Positions 19,182 through 30,088 are shown, counted from the stretch's first letter. The stretch is DNA of 37,421 nucleotides from Ignavibacteria bacterium (GCA_012522895.1 JAAYJM010000119.1:1-37421); one strand, 5' to 3'. Numbers and translations: made by a program. The notes: generated by a model from the letters alone, not told the origin.

Positions 19182-20384
19182 CTATACGTTCTTATAAGGG
19201 CTTGGTATTTTAAATTCATCTTTGCTGCCTGCGTCTTCGCCAAATTTTTCTTTAAACATATCGACTAAATCAAGTTTTTCCCAAGAAAATTCTGGTCTGC
19301 CGAAATGCCCATAAGCTGCAGTTTGGCGATAAATTGGAGTGCGTAGATTTAAGCGATATATTATACCATTCGGGGTTAAATCAATGTTTTTAATAATAAA
19401 ATCTGCAAGCTCGGTGCTTTTAACTTTGGAGCTGCCGTGAGTATCTATATGGACAGACACTGGCTTTGCAACTCCAATAGCATAAGCAAGCTGAATGGTG
19501 CATTCTTTTGCAATACCGGCTGCGACAATATTTTTTGCAAGATGGCGAGCAGCGTAAGCAGCGGAGCGGTCAACTTTCGATGGGTCTTTTCCAGAAAAAG
19601 CACCTCCGCCGTGAGGGGCGCGCCCTCCATAAGTATCGACAATAATCTTTCTGCCAGTAAGACCAGTATCCCCGTGAGGGCCACCGATTACAAATTTTCC
19701 AGTCGGATTTACCAAATATTTAGTATTATTTAAATACTTTTCTGGAATAATTTCTTTAATAACATATTTTATAATATCTTCGCGAATTTGCTCTTGGCTT
19801 GCATCTGGATTATGCTGAGCAGCCATAACAACGGTATCTACCCTTAAAATCTCTCCACTGTCGCTATATTCAATCGTAACTTGGGATTTTGAATCGGGGC
19901 GCAAGTATGGCATTAAATCTTTATTGTTTTTCCTAATATCGCTTAGTTTTCTAACTAACTTATGAGCATACATAATAGTTGCTGGCATAAGCTCTTCAGT
20001 TTCATTGCAAGCATAACCAAACATCATACCTTGGTCGCCAGCTCCTCCGCCATCAACTCCGAGTGCAATGTCGGGAGATTGGTGGTTAATAACGTTAACA
20101 ACGCTACAGGAATGAGAATCGAAGCGATAACCAGCATCGGTATAGCCTATGTCATAGATAACAGATCGGACCAAGGATTGTAAATCTACGTAAGTGTTTG
20201 TTGTGATTTCTCCGCCAACTACGATTAAGCCAGTAGAGGCAAAGCATTCGCAGGCAACGCGGCTCAAAGGGTCGTCCTTTAGCATTGCGTCAAGCACAGC
20301 ATCGGACACCTGGTCACATATCTTGTCTGGATGCCCTTCTGAAACAGATTCAGAAGTGAATAGGAAAGTATTTTTTAAGCTCAT
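19182..20384 (-). CDS. metK: S-adenosylmethionine synthetase (methionine adenosyltransferase)
   Basis: [88 protein letters not shown]. Confidence 0.98.
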   Translation of the reverse strand: MSLKNTFLFTSESVSEGHPDKICDQVSDAVLDAMLKDDPLSRVACECFASTGLIVVGGEITTNTYVDLQSLVRSVIYDIGYTDAGYRFDSHSCSVVNVINHQSPDIALGVDGGGAGDQGMMFGYACNETEELMPATIMYAHKLVRKLSDIRKNNKDLMPYLRPDSKSQVTIEYSDSGEILRVDTVVMAAQHNPDASQEQIREDIIKYVIKEIIPEKYLNNTKYLVNPTGKFVIGGPHGDTGLTGRKIIVDTYGGRAPHGGGAFSGKDPSKVDRSAAYAARHLAKNIVAAGIAKECTIQLAYAIGVAKPVSVHIDTHGSSKVKSTELADFIIKNIDLTPNGIIYRLNLRTPIYRQTAAYGHFGRPEFSWEKLDLVDMFKEKFGEDAGSKDEFKIPSPYKNV

Positions 20385-20518
20385 TATTTTCCTTAAATTA
20401 GTATTTTTTAATTTACAAATTTAGCAAAATAGCTCATAACAAAAAAGTATTAAAAAAATCACAAAAAAAAGCTATTTTTGTAAAAAAGTATTTTTGTTTT
20501 AAATCTTAAAGGAAAAAA

Positions 20519-22000
20519 ATGTCAGAGTTCAAGAATTATATTAATGGAAAATGGGTGCCTGCCAAATTTGGAAAAACTTTTAAAAACATTAACCCAGCAA
20601 ATATTGAGGATATAATAGGCGATTTCGCTTTTTCAGAGCAGGAAGATGTAAATGAAGCTGTTGCAGCAGCAAAAGCAGCTTTTAAAACCTGGCGACTTGT
20701 CCCCGCTCCAAAGCGTGGCGATATGCTGCGGAAAGCGGGAGATATTTTCAATCGTAGAAAAGAGGAACTTGCCCGCATTATGACTCGCGAAATGGGAAAG
20801 CCAGTATTTGAGACCAAAGGCGACATTCAGGAAGCTATTGACACTGCTTACTATGCTGCCACAGAAACCCGCAGACTCTTTGGGCATACAGCTCCGAGCG
20901 AGATGTCCAATAAAATGAATCTTTCATTTAGATACCCTGTTGGAGTGTGCGGCATCATTACCGCTTTCAATTTCCCGATCGCAGTTCCATCTTGGAAAAT
21001 TTTACCCGCCCTTGCCGCTGGAAACACCGTTGTTTATAAGCCATCGAAAGATGCGCCTCATTCCGGGGTGATTTTTGCTGAAATACTTGAAGAAGCGGGT
21101 ATTCCTCCGGGCGTCTTCAATTTACTGCTCGGAAAAGGAAGTATGGGAAATATGATTGTTGAGCACCCAGACGTTAATTTAATTGCCTTTACTGGCTCAA
21201 CCGATATTGGCTTTAAGCTTGGCGAGATTTGCGGCCGCACTAATAAAAAATGCTCGCTTGAAATGGGCGGTAAAAATGCTCAAATCGTTATGCCAGATGC
21301 AAATTTCGATCTTGCTATTGATGGCGTTCTTTGGGGCGCTTTTGGAACTACTGGGCAACGCTGCACTGCAACTTCACGTTTAATTATCCATAAAGACTGC
21401 TATGATGAATTTATTGGCTTATTAAAAGAAAAAGCTGAAACGCTTCGCCTTGGCAGCGGATTGGAAGAATCCACGCAAGTTGGACCAGTTGTCCACGAGC
21501 AGCAATTGCAAACCTGTATTAATTATACAAAGATTGGGAAGGAAGAAGGAGCAAAGCTTATTCTCGGCGGTGAGCGAGCAACTGATGGCAATTTAGCAAA
21601 AGGTTATTTCTTCAAACCCACTATTTTTATTGACGTAACGAAAGATATGAGACTTTTCAAAGAAGAGATTTTTGGTCCTATTCTTTCAGTAACTAAAGCA
21701 GACTCGCTTGAACACGCAATTGAATTGCAAAATACTTGCGACTTTGGATTGTCCTCATCTATTTACACAAAGAACGTAAATGACGCATTTAAAGCTGTTC
21801 GCGATATTGAAGCCGGCATTACTTATGTCAATAGCCCTACTATTGGGGCGGAAGCACACATGCCCTTTGGTGGAGTAAAAGGCACTGGCAACGGACATCG
21901 CGAAGGCGGCTGGACGGTGTTCGATATCTTTACAGAATGGAAAACCGTCTATATTGACTTTTCCGATACTTTGCAAAGAGCTCAAATAGATAATTATTAA
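20519..22000 (+). CDS. NAD(P)-dependent aldehyde dehydrogenase family protein
   Basis: [78 protein letters not shown]. Confidence 0.94.
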   Translation: MSEFKNYINGKWVPAKFGKTFKNINPANIEDIIGDFAFSEQEDVNEAVAAAKAAFKTWRLVPAPKRGDMLRKAGDIFNRRKEELARIMTREMGKPVFETKGDIQEAIDTAYYAATETRRLFGHTAPSEMSNKMNLSFRYPVGVCGIITAFNFPIAVPSWKILPALAAGNTVVYKPSKDAPHSGVIFAEILEEAGIPPGVFNLLLGKGSMGNMIVEHPDVNLIAFTGSTDIGFKLGEICGRTNKKCSLEMGGKNAQIVMPDANFDLAIDGVLWGAFGTTGQRCTATSRLIIHKDCYDEFIGLLKEKAETLRLGSGLEESTQVGPVVHEQQLQTCINYTKIGKEEGAKLILGGERATDGNLAKGYFFKPTIFIDVTKDMRLFKEEIFGPILSVTKADSLEHAIELQNTCDFGLSSSIYTKNVNDAFKAVRDIEAGITYVNSPTIGAEAHMPFGGVKGTGNGHREGGWTVFDIFTEWKTVYIDFSDTLQRAQIDNY

Positions 22001-22034
22001 TATAGAACATTATTAATAAGAAAGATTGTAAAAT

Positions 22035-22080
22035 ATCCCGCGAAATTGAAGTCGCGTTTCAATTCCGCGGGATTTTTTTT
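22035..22080 (+). terminator. Strong Rho-independent terminator after the aldehyde dehydrogenase
   Basis: ATCCCGCGAAATTGAA / TTCAATTCCGCGGGAT (one mismatch over 16 bp), 7-nt loop GTCGCGT, followed by T8. Confidence 0.92.
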
Positions 22081-22316
22081 ATGCCTTTTAAAGAATTTTT
22101 ATAATCGAAACGACACAAAACGCTCTACTTCTTTTTCCATTTCTCATCTTTTCTACGTTGAAAGCTTATCGTTAGTTAAAAATGTATTTTTTATTAAACG
22201 TTAAGTCTATATATTTCAAACAGAACAGTCTTTTTCTTTTTTGGGCATAATATTTGCTAAAATTGATTATATTAGAGGCAAAATTAGTTTTGTTAAATGA
22301 AATAACTATTGAGCAA

Positions 22317-23084
22317 ATGAACAAAAAATTGAAGATATTAATAACAAATGATGACGGCATTGATTCCCCTGGCTTGAAAGAACTTGCGATAGCTCTTAAT
22401 AAAATAGCAGATCTGCTCGTTGTGGCACCTGACCGACAACGCAGCGCCATTAGTCAAGCAATGACAATCGCAGCTCCTTTAATGCCTCACTCTTTAAATG
22501 TAGCTGAAAATATAGTCGCTTACGCAGTAAACGGAACACCAGTTGATTGTGTAAAGCTTGGCGTTTCTTCTTTGATGAAAGAAAAACCCGATCTGATATG
22601 CGCTGGAATTAATTTAGGTCCAAATACCTCGGTAAGCGTTGCATATTCCGGAACGGTTGCCGCTGCTATGGAGGGAGTTGTGCAAGGAATACCTTCGATA
22701 GCTTTTTCTTTGAATTCTTTTAGCTATAATCAAGATTTTAAATCCGCTGCAAATTATGCTTACAAAATTCTTAATTTGCTTATTAAAGAAGAATTGCCAA
22801 AGGATTTGCTATTAAACGTGAACATTCCAAGCTTAGCTGAGCGGGAAATAAAGGGCATAAAAGTTACTCATTTAAGCAATTCAAAATGGATAGACGCATA
22901 CCAAAAAAGAATAGACCCTTTTGGTCGTGAATACTATTGGTTTAGTGGAGAATTTGTAAATTTTGATAATGATGCAAATTCGGACGATAATGCACTAAAA
23001 AACGGCTTTGTATCGATAAGTCCAATTAAAGTGAATTATTATCGGTCTGAATACTCAAGTCTTTTAGAAAAAATATTTTTATAG
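22317..23084 (+). CDS. surE: 5'/3'-nucleotidase SurE
   Basis: MNKKLKILITNDDGIDSPGL, VVAPDRQRSAISQAMTI, NGTPVDCVKLG, SGINxGxN-like CAGINLGPNTSVSVAYSGTVAAAMEG. Start moved from 22254 to ATG 22317, next to the conserved N-terminus. Confidence 0.95.
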   Translation: MNKKLKILITNDDGIDSPGLKELAIALNKIADLLVVAPDRQRSAISQAMTIAAPLMPHSLNVAENIVAYAVNGTPVDCVKLGVSSLMKEKPDLICAGINLGPNTSVSVAYSGTVAAAMEGVVQGIPSIAFSLNSFSYNQDFKSAANYAYKILNLLIKEELPKDLLLNVNIPSLAEREIKGIKVTHLSNSKWIDAYQKRIDPFGREYYWFSGEFVNFDNDANSDDNALKNGFVSISPIKVNYYRSEYSSLLEKIFL

Positions 23085-23095
23085 AATGAATTTCT

Positions 23096-23425
23096 ATGCC
23101 AACTATTGTGCAAGTTGAAAATATTGAAAGCAAAATGGTTTTAGCGGAACCAGTTATAAGCAGTTTTGGACAGATACTGATTCCAGCTGGCACTGAATTA
23201 TGTGAAAGTCATAGAAGAATTTTAAAAACTTGGAATGTTAATGTAGTGGTTATCAAAGGCGAATCGGCAAATAACATCGAAGAGATAAGCGAAGATCTTA
23301 TCAAGTTAGCAAGGAATCGTTTTATCGAAAGAATTCATTGGGAGCCGAGAAATCCCATTGAAGAGGACCTTGTAAACATTGGAATAATTAAGCTCGCTCA
23401 ATCAATAATTGAAGATGGAAAGTAA
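23096..23425 (+). CDS. Small protein of the type found beside or fused to HDOD/HD-GYP proteins
   Basis: VENIESKMVLAEPVISSFGQILIPAGTELCESHRRILKTWNVNVVVIKG pattern. Overlaps the HDOD gene start. Confidence 0.6.
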   Translation: MPTIVQVENIESKMVLAEPVISSFGQILIPAGTELCESHRRILKTWNVNVVVIKGESANNIEEISEDLIKLARNRFIERIHWEPRNPIEEDLVNIGIIKLAQSIIEDGK

Positions 23426-24275
23426 AATGGAATTGACTGAGAAAATATTGCATATTATTGAGGATTTTCCAACCCTTCCTACTATTTATAGTGCGCTATC
23501 AGATCTGATGGCTAATCCGCATTCAACCCAAAGGGAAATTACGGAGCTAATTATGACAGATCAAGCTGCGGCTGCAAAAGTTCTAAAATTTGCAAATTCA
23601 GCAATTTTTGGATTTTCAACAAGAATAGAAAGCATTAGTCAAGCTGTTTTTTTTCTTGGATTTGAAGAGATAAAAAACTTAGTAGTTGCTTTAAAAATAA
23701 TTGACTTATTTAGGAAGAGTAAAATTAGCAATCATTTTAACCCAGTCGAATTTTGGAAACATTCAATCGCTGTTGGGGTGATTACAAGAGCAATTGGCAA
23801 TTACATGGGAACAAAAGATTTAGACAACTATTTCCTTGCAGGTATATTGCACGATATAGGAAAGTTGTTTTTCATTAAATATATGGAAAACGAATACGTT
23901 GAGGTGCTTAATTATTCAGCTGACAATGGTATTTCTATTATCGAAGCTGAGCAGCGTATTCTTGGAGTTACGCATTGCAGATCTGGAGAAATCATTGCGG
24001 ACAAATGGAAATTACCACAAACCGTCCAAAATGCTATTAAGTATCATACAACAGGGCTAATAACTGGGCAAGCCGAAGAACTTCCAGCTGTTGTTCATAT
24101 AGCTAATATAACAGCGAGGGTTTTAGAACTTGGTTTCCCCGGCGATAGGCTGATTCATCAGCCGAATTTAAAAGTTTGGGAATATTTATCGCCTCCAGAC
24201 AATATGTTTTCTAATATTTACAGTAAGATATTATACGATTATAATAATTCTTTACAAATTTTCTTATTAAAATAA
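23415..24275 (+). CDS. HDOD domain-containing signalling protein
   Basis: FPTLPTIYSALSDLM...ITELIMTDQAAAAKVLKFANSAIFGFSTRIESISQAVFFLGFEEIKNLV, LAGILHDIGKLFF. ATG 23415 or 23427 is a more likely start than TTG 23409. Confidence 0.88.
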   Translation: MESKMELTEKILHIIEDFPTLPTIYSALSDLMANPHSTQREITELIMTDQAAAAKVLKFANSAIFGFSTRIESISQAVFFLGFEEIKNLVVALKIIDLFRKSKISNHFNPVEFWKHSIAVGVITRAIGNYMGTKDLDNYFLAGILHDIGKLFFIKYMENEYVEVLNYSADNGISIIEAEQRILGVTHCRSGEIIADKWKLPQTVQNAIKYHTTGLITGQAEELPAVVHIANITARVLELGFPGDRLIHQPNLKVWEYLSPPDNMFSNIYSKILYDYNNSLQIFLLK

Positions 24276-24288
24276 CCTGCTCGACAAT

Positions 24289-26034
24289 ATGACGGATAGC
24301 TTGAAAAATATAAAAGATTTAATTGGTTTAATAAATGAATTTTCAGAGCAAGTCTTTGCTGCTAATCCTATTTATGAATCTATTGGCAGGGCTTTAAAAA
24401 TATTCTATGAGGCTTTACATTCAAAATACGCATCTTTATTCATTTTGAACGAAGAAACACTTGTGTTTGATTTTCGAGCAGTATATCCTTCGATTGCCAA
24501 ATCGCTAATTATTGCTGATTTTAATAGATTGGTCGATATTGGTGTGGTGGGGAAGGCAGTTGAAAATCGGGATATGCTTTTTTATGAGTTAAAAAATCTT
24601 GAGTTTGAAAATTCTTATTACCTTCTTTTTCCTTTACTCGCCCCCAATTCAATTATTGCGATTGTTCTCGTTCGTTTGGAAAGTAAATCTGAGCTTGAAA
24701 AAGAGCTTTTTCTTCCAACCTTAAAGTTTTATGCAAATCTTTTCTCCTTCTTAGTTCGTAACAATCAATTAGAAAACTCATTGGACAAAGCGAACAGCTT
24801 GTTAGAGCAAAGAATTGCCGCCCGGACCCTGTCTTTGATTCAAGGGAAAAGAGAGCTGCAAGAAATTTTAGATTCTATACAGTCCGGGGTAATGATTATC
24901 GACACTTTAACAAATAGAATAATAAGTGTAAACCCAGCGGCAGCCAATCTTCTTGAGGCAAAGTATGAAAAAATTGTTGGAAACGCGCCAAGCGTTTTTT
25001 TTAATAGTGATGAAGAGAAAAAGGAAGAAACTGCAAATTATATAAAATTTTCAAGAAATTTTGAATCGGAAATTAAAAACAGTAAAGCTGAGATAATTCC
25101 AATATTAAGAACCAGCGCCAATGTTACTTTAAAGGATAGAAAATATAGAATAGAGAGCTTTTTAGATATTACTGAGCAAAAAATGGCAGAAATCGCGCTC
25201 AAGCAATCTAACGAGCTATTGGAAATGAAAGTGCAAGAGCGAACTGAGGATTTGCAGATTTTAATTTACAAGCTGCAAAATGAAATAAAAGAGCGAGAAA
25301 AAGCAGAAGAAAAAGTAAGGGAAATGCTTGACAAGGAAAAAGAGCTAAATAAATTGAAAACCCGCTTTGTTTCTATGGTATCTCACGAATTTAAAACACC
25401 TTTAACTGTCATTAGCACCTCGGTCGAGCTTTTAGAGCAGTTTTATAATAGCTTTTCCAGTGAGGAAAGAGAGGAGTATTTTACCCGAATTTCTAAATCT
25501 ATAGACTTGATGAAAAGCCTTATAGAAAATGTTCTTTTTATTGGTAAGTCGGAAGCAGACAATTTAAACATTGCCCCCGATAAAATAAATTTGAAAAATC
25601 TATGCAGCAAAGTAATTGAAGATATTAAGCTGACTTTAAAAAAGAGAAGAGAATTTATTTTTGACTACAATGCCTCAAATACTCATGTGTATTTAGACGA
25701 AAAGTTAATCGAGCCAATGCTTATTAATTTGCTCAATAATGCTATAAAATATTCCGAAGAAGGTCCCGTTGAATTGCGAGTTCTGGAAAATTGCGATAAT
25801 CTGATTATTTCTGTAAAGGATTATGGGATTGGAATACCAGCCGAGGAGCAAGAAAAAATATTTGAAGCTTTTCACCGTGCAAATAATGTAGGGAATATTT
25901 CCGGCACCGGGCTTGGGATGTCAATTATTTTAAAAGCCGTTGAGCTGCATAAAGGACAAATCAATATTATTAGCGGCATTGACACTGGAACTACTTTTAC
26001 AATTACCATTCCAAAATCAAACATAATGAGTTAA
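24289..26034 (+). CDS. Sensor histidine kinase (GAF-like N-terminus, PAS, HisKA, HATPase)
   Basis: PAS-like ILDSIQSGVMIIDTLTNRIISVNPAAANLL, HisKA FVSMVSHEFKTPLTVISTSVELL, N-box NLLNNAIKYSEEG, G-boxes DYGIGIP and GTGLGMSI. Confidence 0.9.
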   Translation: MTDSLKNIKDLIGLINEFSEQVFAANPIYESIGRALKIFYEALHSKYASLFILNEETLVFDFRAVYPSIAKSLIIADFNRLVDIGVVGKAVENRDMLFYELKNLEFENSYYLLFPLLAPNSIIAIVLVRLESKSELEKELFLPTLKFYANLFSFLVRNNQLENSLDKANSLLEQRIAARTLSLIQGKRELQEILDSIQSGVMIIDTLTNRIISVNPAAANLLEAKYEKIVGNAPSVFFNSDEEKKEETANYIKFSRNFESEIKNSKAEIIPILRTSANVTLKDRKYRIESFLDITEQKMAEIALKQSNELLEMKVQERTEDLQILIYKLQNEIKEREKAEEKVREMLDKEKELNKLKTRFVSMVSHEFKTPLTVISTSVELLEQFYNSFSSEEREEYFTRISKSIDLMKSLIENVLFIGKSEADNLNIAPDKINLKNLCSKVIEDIKLTLKKRREFIFDYNASNTHVYLDEKLIEPMLINLLNNAIKYSEEGPVELRVLENCDNLIISVKDYGIGIPAEEQEKIFEAFHRANNVGNISGTGLGMSIILKAVELHKGQINIISGIDTGTTFTITIPKSNIMS

Positions 26035-26036
26035 AT

Positions 26037-27128
26037 ATGTATAAAATTTTACTTGTTGAAGACGATTACGAAATGCGATCTAATATTAAAAGATATTTAG
26101 AGCTAAATAATTTTACTGTGTTTGACGCTGAAAATGGAAAAGAAGGGGCTGAGCTTGCAGCTATAAAACAACCAGATTTAATCGTCTCAGACATTTCGAT
26201 GCCCGTTCTTGATGGTTTTGAAATGCTTGCTCTACTGCAAAAAAACATAAGCACCGCAACAATACCTTTTTTATTTCTTAGCGCAAGGTCGGATAAATCC
26301 GATGTCCGCGAAGGGATGAAATTGGGTGCAAATGATTTTTTATCCAAACCTTTTTCCTTTTCAGAATTAATTGATGTGATTAATGTCCAGCTAAAGAAAA
26401 AAGAATTAGAGAAAAAGCAATCCGAGGATAGGATAGAGCAATTAAGGGAAAACATTCGGCTTGCCATTCCGCATGAGCTACGCACTCCGCTTAATTCCAT
26501 ACTTGGAATTTCTTCCATTTTAGCTAAATCCGAGGAGTTTTCCGAAGATACTAAGGAAATGGTGCAAATGCTAAATGAATCAGCCCAAAGACTGCATTCA
26601 ACTTTAGAAAAGTATAATCGATATGTTTATGTGGAGTTAATTACTTCTGACTATGCTGAAATTAATTATTTGCAAAGCAAAATTACAAACGCAGCCCAGT
26701 ATATAATAGAAGAAATTGCTTATAGCTATGCTGAAAAATTTAATAGAACTAAGGATTTAAAATTCGATCTTTGCAGTGCAGATTTAAAAATCTCAGAAGA
26801 GCATTTTGCCCTGCTACTTGAAGAGCTTTTGCACAATGCCTTTAAATTTTCTTTAGAGGGAAAAGTAATTGCAATAAATTCAAAAAAGAGCAACAATATT
26901 TTTTCTCTAACTATAAAAAATACTGGGCAGGGTTTTCCGAAAGATGCTTTAGAGCAAATTGGAGCTTTCGTCCAATTTGATAGAAAAAAATATGAGCAGC
27001 AAGGCATTGGGCTTGGGCTTATCATCGTTAAAAGAATAATCTCAATTTATAAGGGAAGTCTGGACATTGAGAGCGATGAAAAATCTTATACCGCCGTCAC
27101 CATTTCTTTGCCTCTAATTGAGGGCTGA
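26037..27128 (+). CDS. Response regulator receiver-histidine kinase fusion (REC-HisKA-HATPase)
   Basis: KILLVEDDYEMR, PDLIVSDISMPVLDGFEML, FLSARSDKSDVREGMKLGANDFLSKPF, IPHELRTPLNSILGIS, LLHNAFKFS, GIGLGLIIVKRI. Starts 2 nt after the previous stop. Confidence 0.9.
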   Translation: MYKILLVEDDYEMRSNIKRYLELNNFTVFDAENGKEGAELAAIKQPDLIVSDISMPVLDGFEMLALLQKNISTATIPFLFLSARSDKSDVREGMKLGANDFLSKPFSFSELIDVINVQLKKKELEKKQSEDRIEQLRENIRLAIPHELRTPLNSILGISSILAKSEEFSEDTKEMVQMLNESAQRLHSTLEKYNRYVYVELITSDYAEINYLQSKITNAAQYIIEEIAYSYAEKFNRTKDLKFDLCSADLKISEEHFALLLEELLHNAFKFSLEGKVIAINSKKSNNIFSLTIKNTGQGFPKDALEQIGAFVQFDRKKYEQQGIGLGLIIVKRIISIYKGSLDIESDEKSYTAVTISLPLIEG

Positions 27129-27130
27129 AA

Positions 27131-28138
27131 ATGAAAATACTTTTTATTGGACCCATTTTTTCGACTTTTACAAAAGTAGATATAGAAACACTTTCTGCAA
27201 AATTTCCCTTATATTTAGAAAATGCTTCGCTTGGAAAATCGCTGAAAGGAGCTTGGAATTTAATCACTTTAACTTTTCGCTCCTTCTTCAAACTTTTTAA
27301 AGTGAAAGCAGTTTATTGCTGGTTTGCTGATTATTCTACTTTTATTCCAGCCCTTTTAGGAAAAATATTAGGAAAGAAAATATATGTAGTTGCCGGCGGC
27401 TTTGACGTTTGCTATAAGCCTGAGCTAAATTATGGCGCAAAAGCAAAAGCGCTACGCTGGTTCTGCGTTAAGAACACATTTAAGCTTGCAGATCACATTT
27501 TCCCTGTTTCTCAATATGCAAAAAATCAGCTTCTTTCCTTGATTGAAGTAAAAGAAAAACGGGTGAAAGTAATTCACAATGCAATAGATTGCGAAAAATT
27601 TTTCCATTATTCAAAAGAAAACGCAAGCGAAAGACATTTAATACTGACTGTTTCCGGCACTTATAGCAGTATTGAGTTTAAAATCAAAGGCTTAGATAGA
27701 TTTATTGAAATGGCACGCTTATCTCCAAAATATGACTTTGTGCTTGCCGGGCTGCGCGATTCTGCTCTTTCCGATGCTAAAAAACAGGGCGCGGACATAC
27801 AGAATTTAAGAATTATACCAGGTCCCCTTTCCATTGAAAAAGATTTATTAGATTTATACTCAAAAAGCTCAATTTACTTGCAGCTTTCGATAGATGAGAG
27901 CTTTGGTTTAGCTGTGGTTGAAGCTATGGCTTGCGGCTGCATTCCGATAGTAAGTCCCGCTGGAGCTTTGCCAGAGGTCGTTCCAAGTAAAGAGTTTATT
28001 GCTTTTTCAGACGAGGAATTGCAAGTTCTTATAGATAAATATTTTTGCTCTGGTTCAGAAATAAGAGCAAAAATGCAAGAGCATTCAAAAAAGTTTGATA
28101 TTTCTCAAAGGAAAAAAGAGCTGCTTGCTTATTTTTAA
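27131..28138 (+). CDS. Glycosyltransferase family 4-like protein
   Basis: VIHNAIDCEKFF, KGLDRFIEMARLSPKYDFVLAG, LQLSIDESFGLAVVEAMACGCIPIVSPAGALPEVV. Confidence 0.88.
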   Translation: MKILFIGPIFSTFTKVDIETLSAKFPLYLENASLGKSLKGAWNLITLTFRSFFKLFKVKAVYCWFADYSTFIPALLGKILGKKIYVVAGGFDVCYKPELNYGAKAKALRWFCVKNTFKLADHIFPVSQYAKNQLLSLIEVKEKRVKVIHNAIDCEKFFHYSKENASERHLILTVSGTYSSIEFKIKGLDRFIEMARLSPKYDFVLAGLRDSALSDAKKQGADIQNLRIIPGPLSIEKDLLDLYSKSSIYLQLSIDESFGLAVVEAMACGCIPIVSPAGALPEVVPSKEFIAFSDEELQVLIDKYFCSGSEIRAKMQEHSKKFDISQRKKELLAYF

Positions 28139-28201
28139 AAATTGTAATCCAATTATTTTTATTTTTGTTAAAAAGAATTGTAAAATAATTAAAATTATCA
28201 A

Positions 28202-30088
28202 ATGCAAATAACTGAGTTGCCAGCTCTGAGATTTTTGCTAATCGCTTCGCTTGGCTTTCTTATAGGCATTTTTTTTCCGACCAGTCAAAAAACTCTTCTT
28301 GCAATTCTATTCATTGCAGTTCTGCTTTTTGTTGTCTTTATTTTATTCAAAAAAAAGGAATTAGCCTATTACTTCGCCGTTATTCTTTGTGGAGTATATT
28401 TTTCTGGAATGGTTGCAAATAATTCAGCTGATGCGCCAAAGAGAATTATCCCAGAGTTTCCAGCACAATTTAATGGGAAAATCACTAAGATTATTAGCGA
28501 AAGGGAAAGCAGCATCAAGTGCATAGCCGAGGGAATGCTTGAATCAAAAATTTTCCCAAACAAACACAAATGCAGATTAATTCTTAATATTTACTCCTTT
28601 GAAAAAGATAATAAATTTATTTCAATTTCAAATAGCATCGTTGCCAAGGTAAAAGCTCGCATTCCTCAGCAAGCTATTTTTCCAAAGGATTTCGATGAAT
28701 GGCGCTATGCAAAGTCGATTGACGTTCAATGGATTGCCAGAGCAAACGCGAAAGACGTAGCAATTAGAACTAGGGAGGAGGACTTTTTTTCTTTTACTGA
28801 AAAATTGCTTCAAAGCGTGAAAATGCGTTTGAGACGCCTTTTTCCAGAAAACACAGTTGGAATTGCAACCGCACTTATTACTGGCGATAAAACGCAAATC
28901 CCCTCAGATGTAAAAAAGAATTTTTCTTACACTGGCACCGCACACATTCTTGCTATTAGCGGATTTCACATTGGCTTGATTGCAAGTATTATTTTCATTT
29001 TGCTTGGCTTTCTGAAAAATAATTTGCTAAAACAGTTTGTGTTTTTCCCTTTACTTCTTGCTTTTGTCATTTTTACAGGTTTTCAGCCATCAAGCATAAG
29101 GGCGGCAGTTTTCATTTTCTTTTTAACGCTAAACAAAGGCTTTGAGCGGAGAATTTACTCTTTGAATATACTTTGTTTAACGGTCACAGTAATTTTGCTT
29201 TTCAGTCCTCAAATGCTTTATTCTGTTGGCTTTCAAATGTCGCTCATTGCAGTTTTTGGGATTGTGATTCTTTACAAAGCAATTCTAAATTTCTTTCATA
29301 ATTTCATAAAAAGTAAAAACGCTGCTATTGATTTCGCGATAAAATCAGTTTCTGTGTCGCTTGCTGCGAGCATAACGGTTTCGCCGATTGTGGCTTATTA
29401 TTTTGGAATATATTCGATTGTCCAGCCGATTAGCAATTTTTTTGTAGTGCCTCTGATCTCGCTTGGTATGGTGTTCACTATGCTTGCTCTTGCGTTTTCC
29501 TTTGCCAGCTTTGGGGTAGCTTCTTTTTATTCAAAATCTGCAGATTTTCTTTTCTCTTTATCTCAGAAGCTAAATGAATTTGCAACAATGGAAAATCTTT
29601 CTTATATTGAGGGCAGCACTGTTTTTGCAATTTCTATAGCTATTTCATTTATATTAGCTTACATCATTTTTTCGAAAACTAAAAGACAAGTCATTTTTAG
29701 ATTATCAGTATCAAGCATAGCTTTTCTTTGCTTGCTTTCTTTTTTGGGAACAGAAAAACAAAAGAATGCGGTTCTATATCCGAATGAAGCTTTTGTGCTT
29801 GCACATATTCCCCTTGCTAAAAACAAAGACTGTATTTTGATTGTTGATAGAAAACCCAAGCTCGCTCCCTTTAAAAGCTATAATGTGCTGAATTTTATCA
29901 ATTCAATGCCCGGGGACTTGCTCTTGGGCTATTCTGGAAATATTGGCATAAACTATTCCGATCATTTTAAAGGGAAAAAGAATCTGAAATCTTTTCCTCT
30001 TTCGCTTGAAATGCAAAAAAGAATTGCAAAAGAAATTTTTAACAAAAATTATTTACACAAAGAGACAAAGCTAAATTATGAGCCTTAA
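28202..30088 (+). CDS. ComEC/Rec2 family competence-type membrane protein (no metallo-beta-lactamase domain seen)
   Basis: ATALITGDKTQIPSDVKKNFSYTGTAHILAISGFHIGLIASIIF, FQPSSIRAAVFIFF, VGFQMSLIAVFGIVIL. Multiple hydrophobic segments. The C-terminus ends without an HxHxDH motif. Confidence 0.87.
   Translation: MQITELPALRFLLIASLGFLIGIFFPTSQKTLLAILFIAVLLFVVFILFKKKELAYYFAVILCGVYFSGMVANNSADAPKRIIPEFPAQFNGKITKIISERESSIKCIAEGMLESKIFPNKHKCRLILNIYSFEKDNKFISISNSIVAKVKARIPQQAIFPKDFDEWRYAKSIDVQWIARANAKDVAIRTREEDFFSFTEKLLQSVKMRLRRLFPENTVGIATALITGDKTQIPSDVKKNFSYTGTAHILAISGFHIGLIASIIFILLGFLKNNLLKQFVFFPLLLAFVIFTGFQPSSIRAAVFIFFLTLNKGFERRIYSLNILCLTVTVILLFSPQMLYSVGFQMSLIAVFGIVILYKAILNFFHNFIKSKNAAIDFAIKSVSVSLAASITVSPIVAYYFGIYSIVQPISNFFVVPLISLGMVFTMLALAFSFASFGVASFYSKSADFLFSLSQKLNEFATMENLSYIEGSTVFAISIAISFILAYIIFSKTKRQVIFRLSVSSIAFLCLLSFLGTEKQKNAVLYPNEAFVLAHIPLAKNKDCILIVDRKPKLAPFKSYNVLNFINSMPGDLLLGYSGNIGINYSDHFKGKKNLKSFPLSLEMQKRIAKEIFNKNYLHKETKLNYEP

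Noticed and set aside
18109-20424. + strand ORFs 18109-18606, 18200-18520, 19437-19733, 19962-20183, 20194-20424
   Set aside because: Antisense to the confidently identified ahcY and metK genes.
20536-20887. Minus-strand ORFs over the aldehyde dehydrogenase
   Set aside because: Overlap a strongly conserved coding sequence on the other strand; no family signal.
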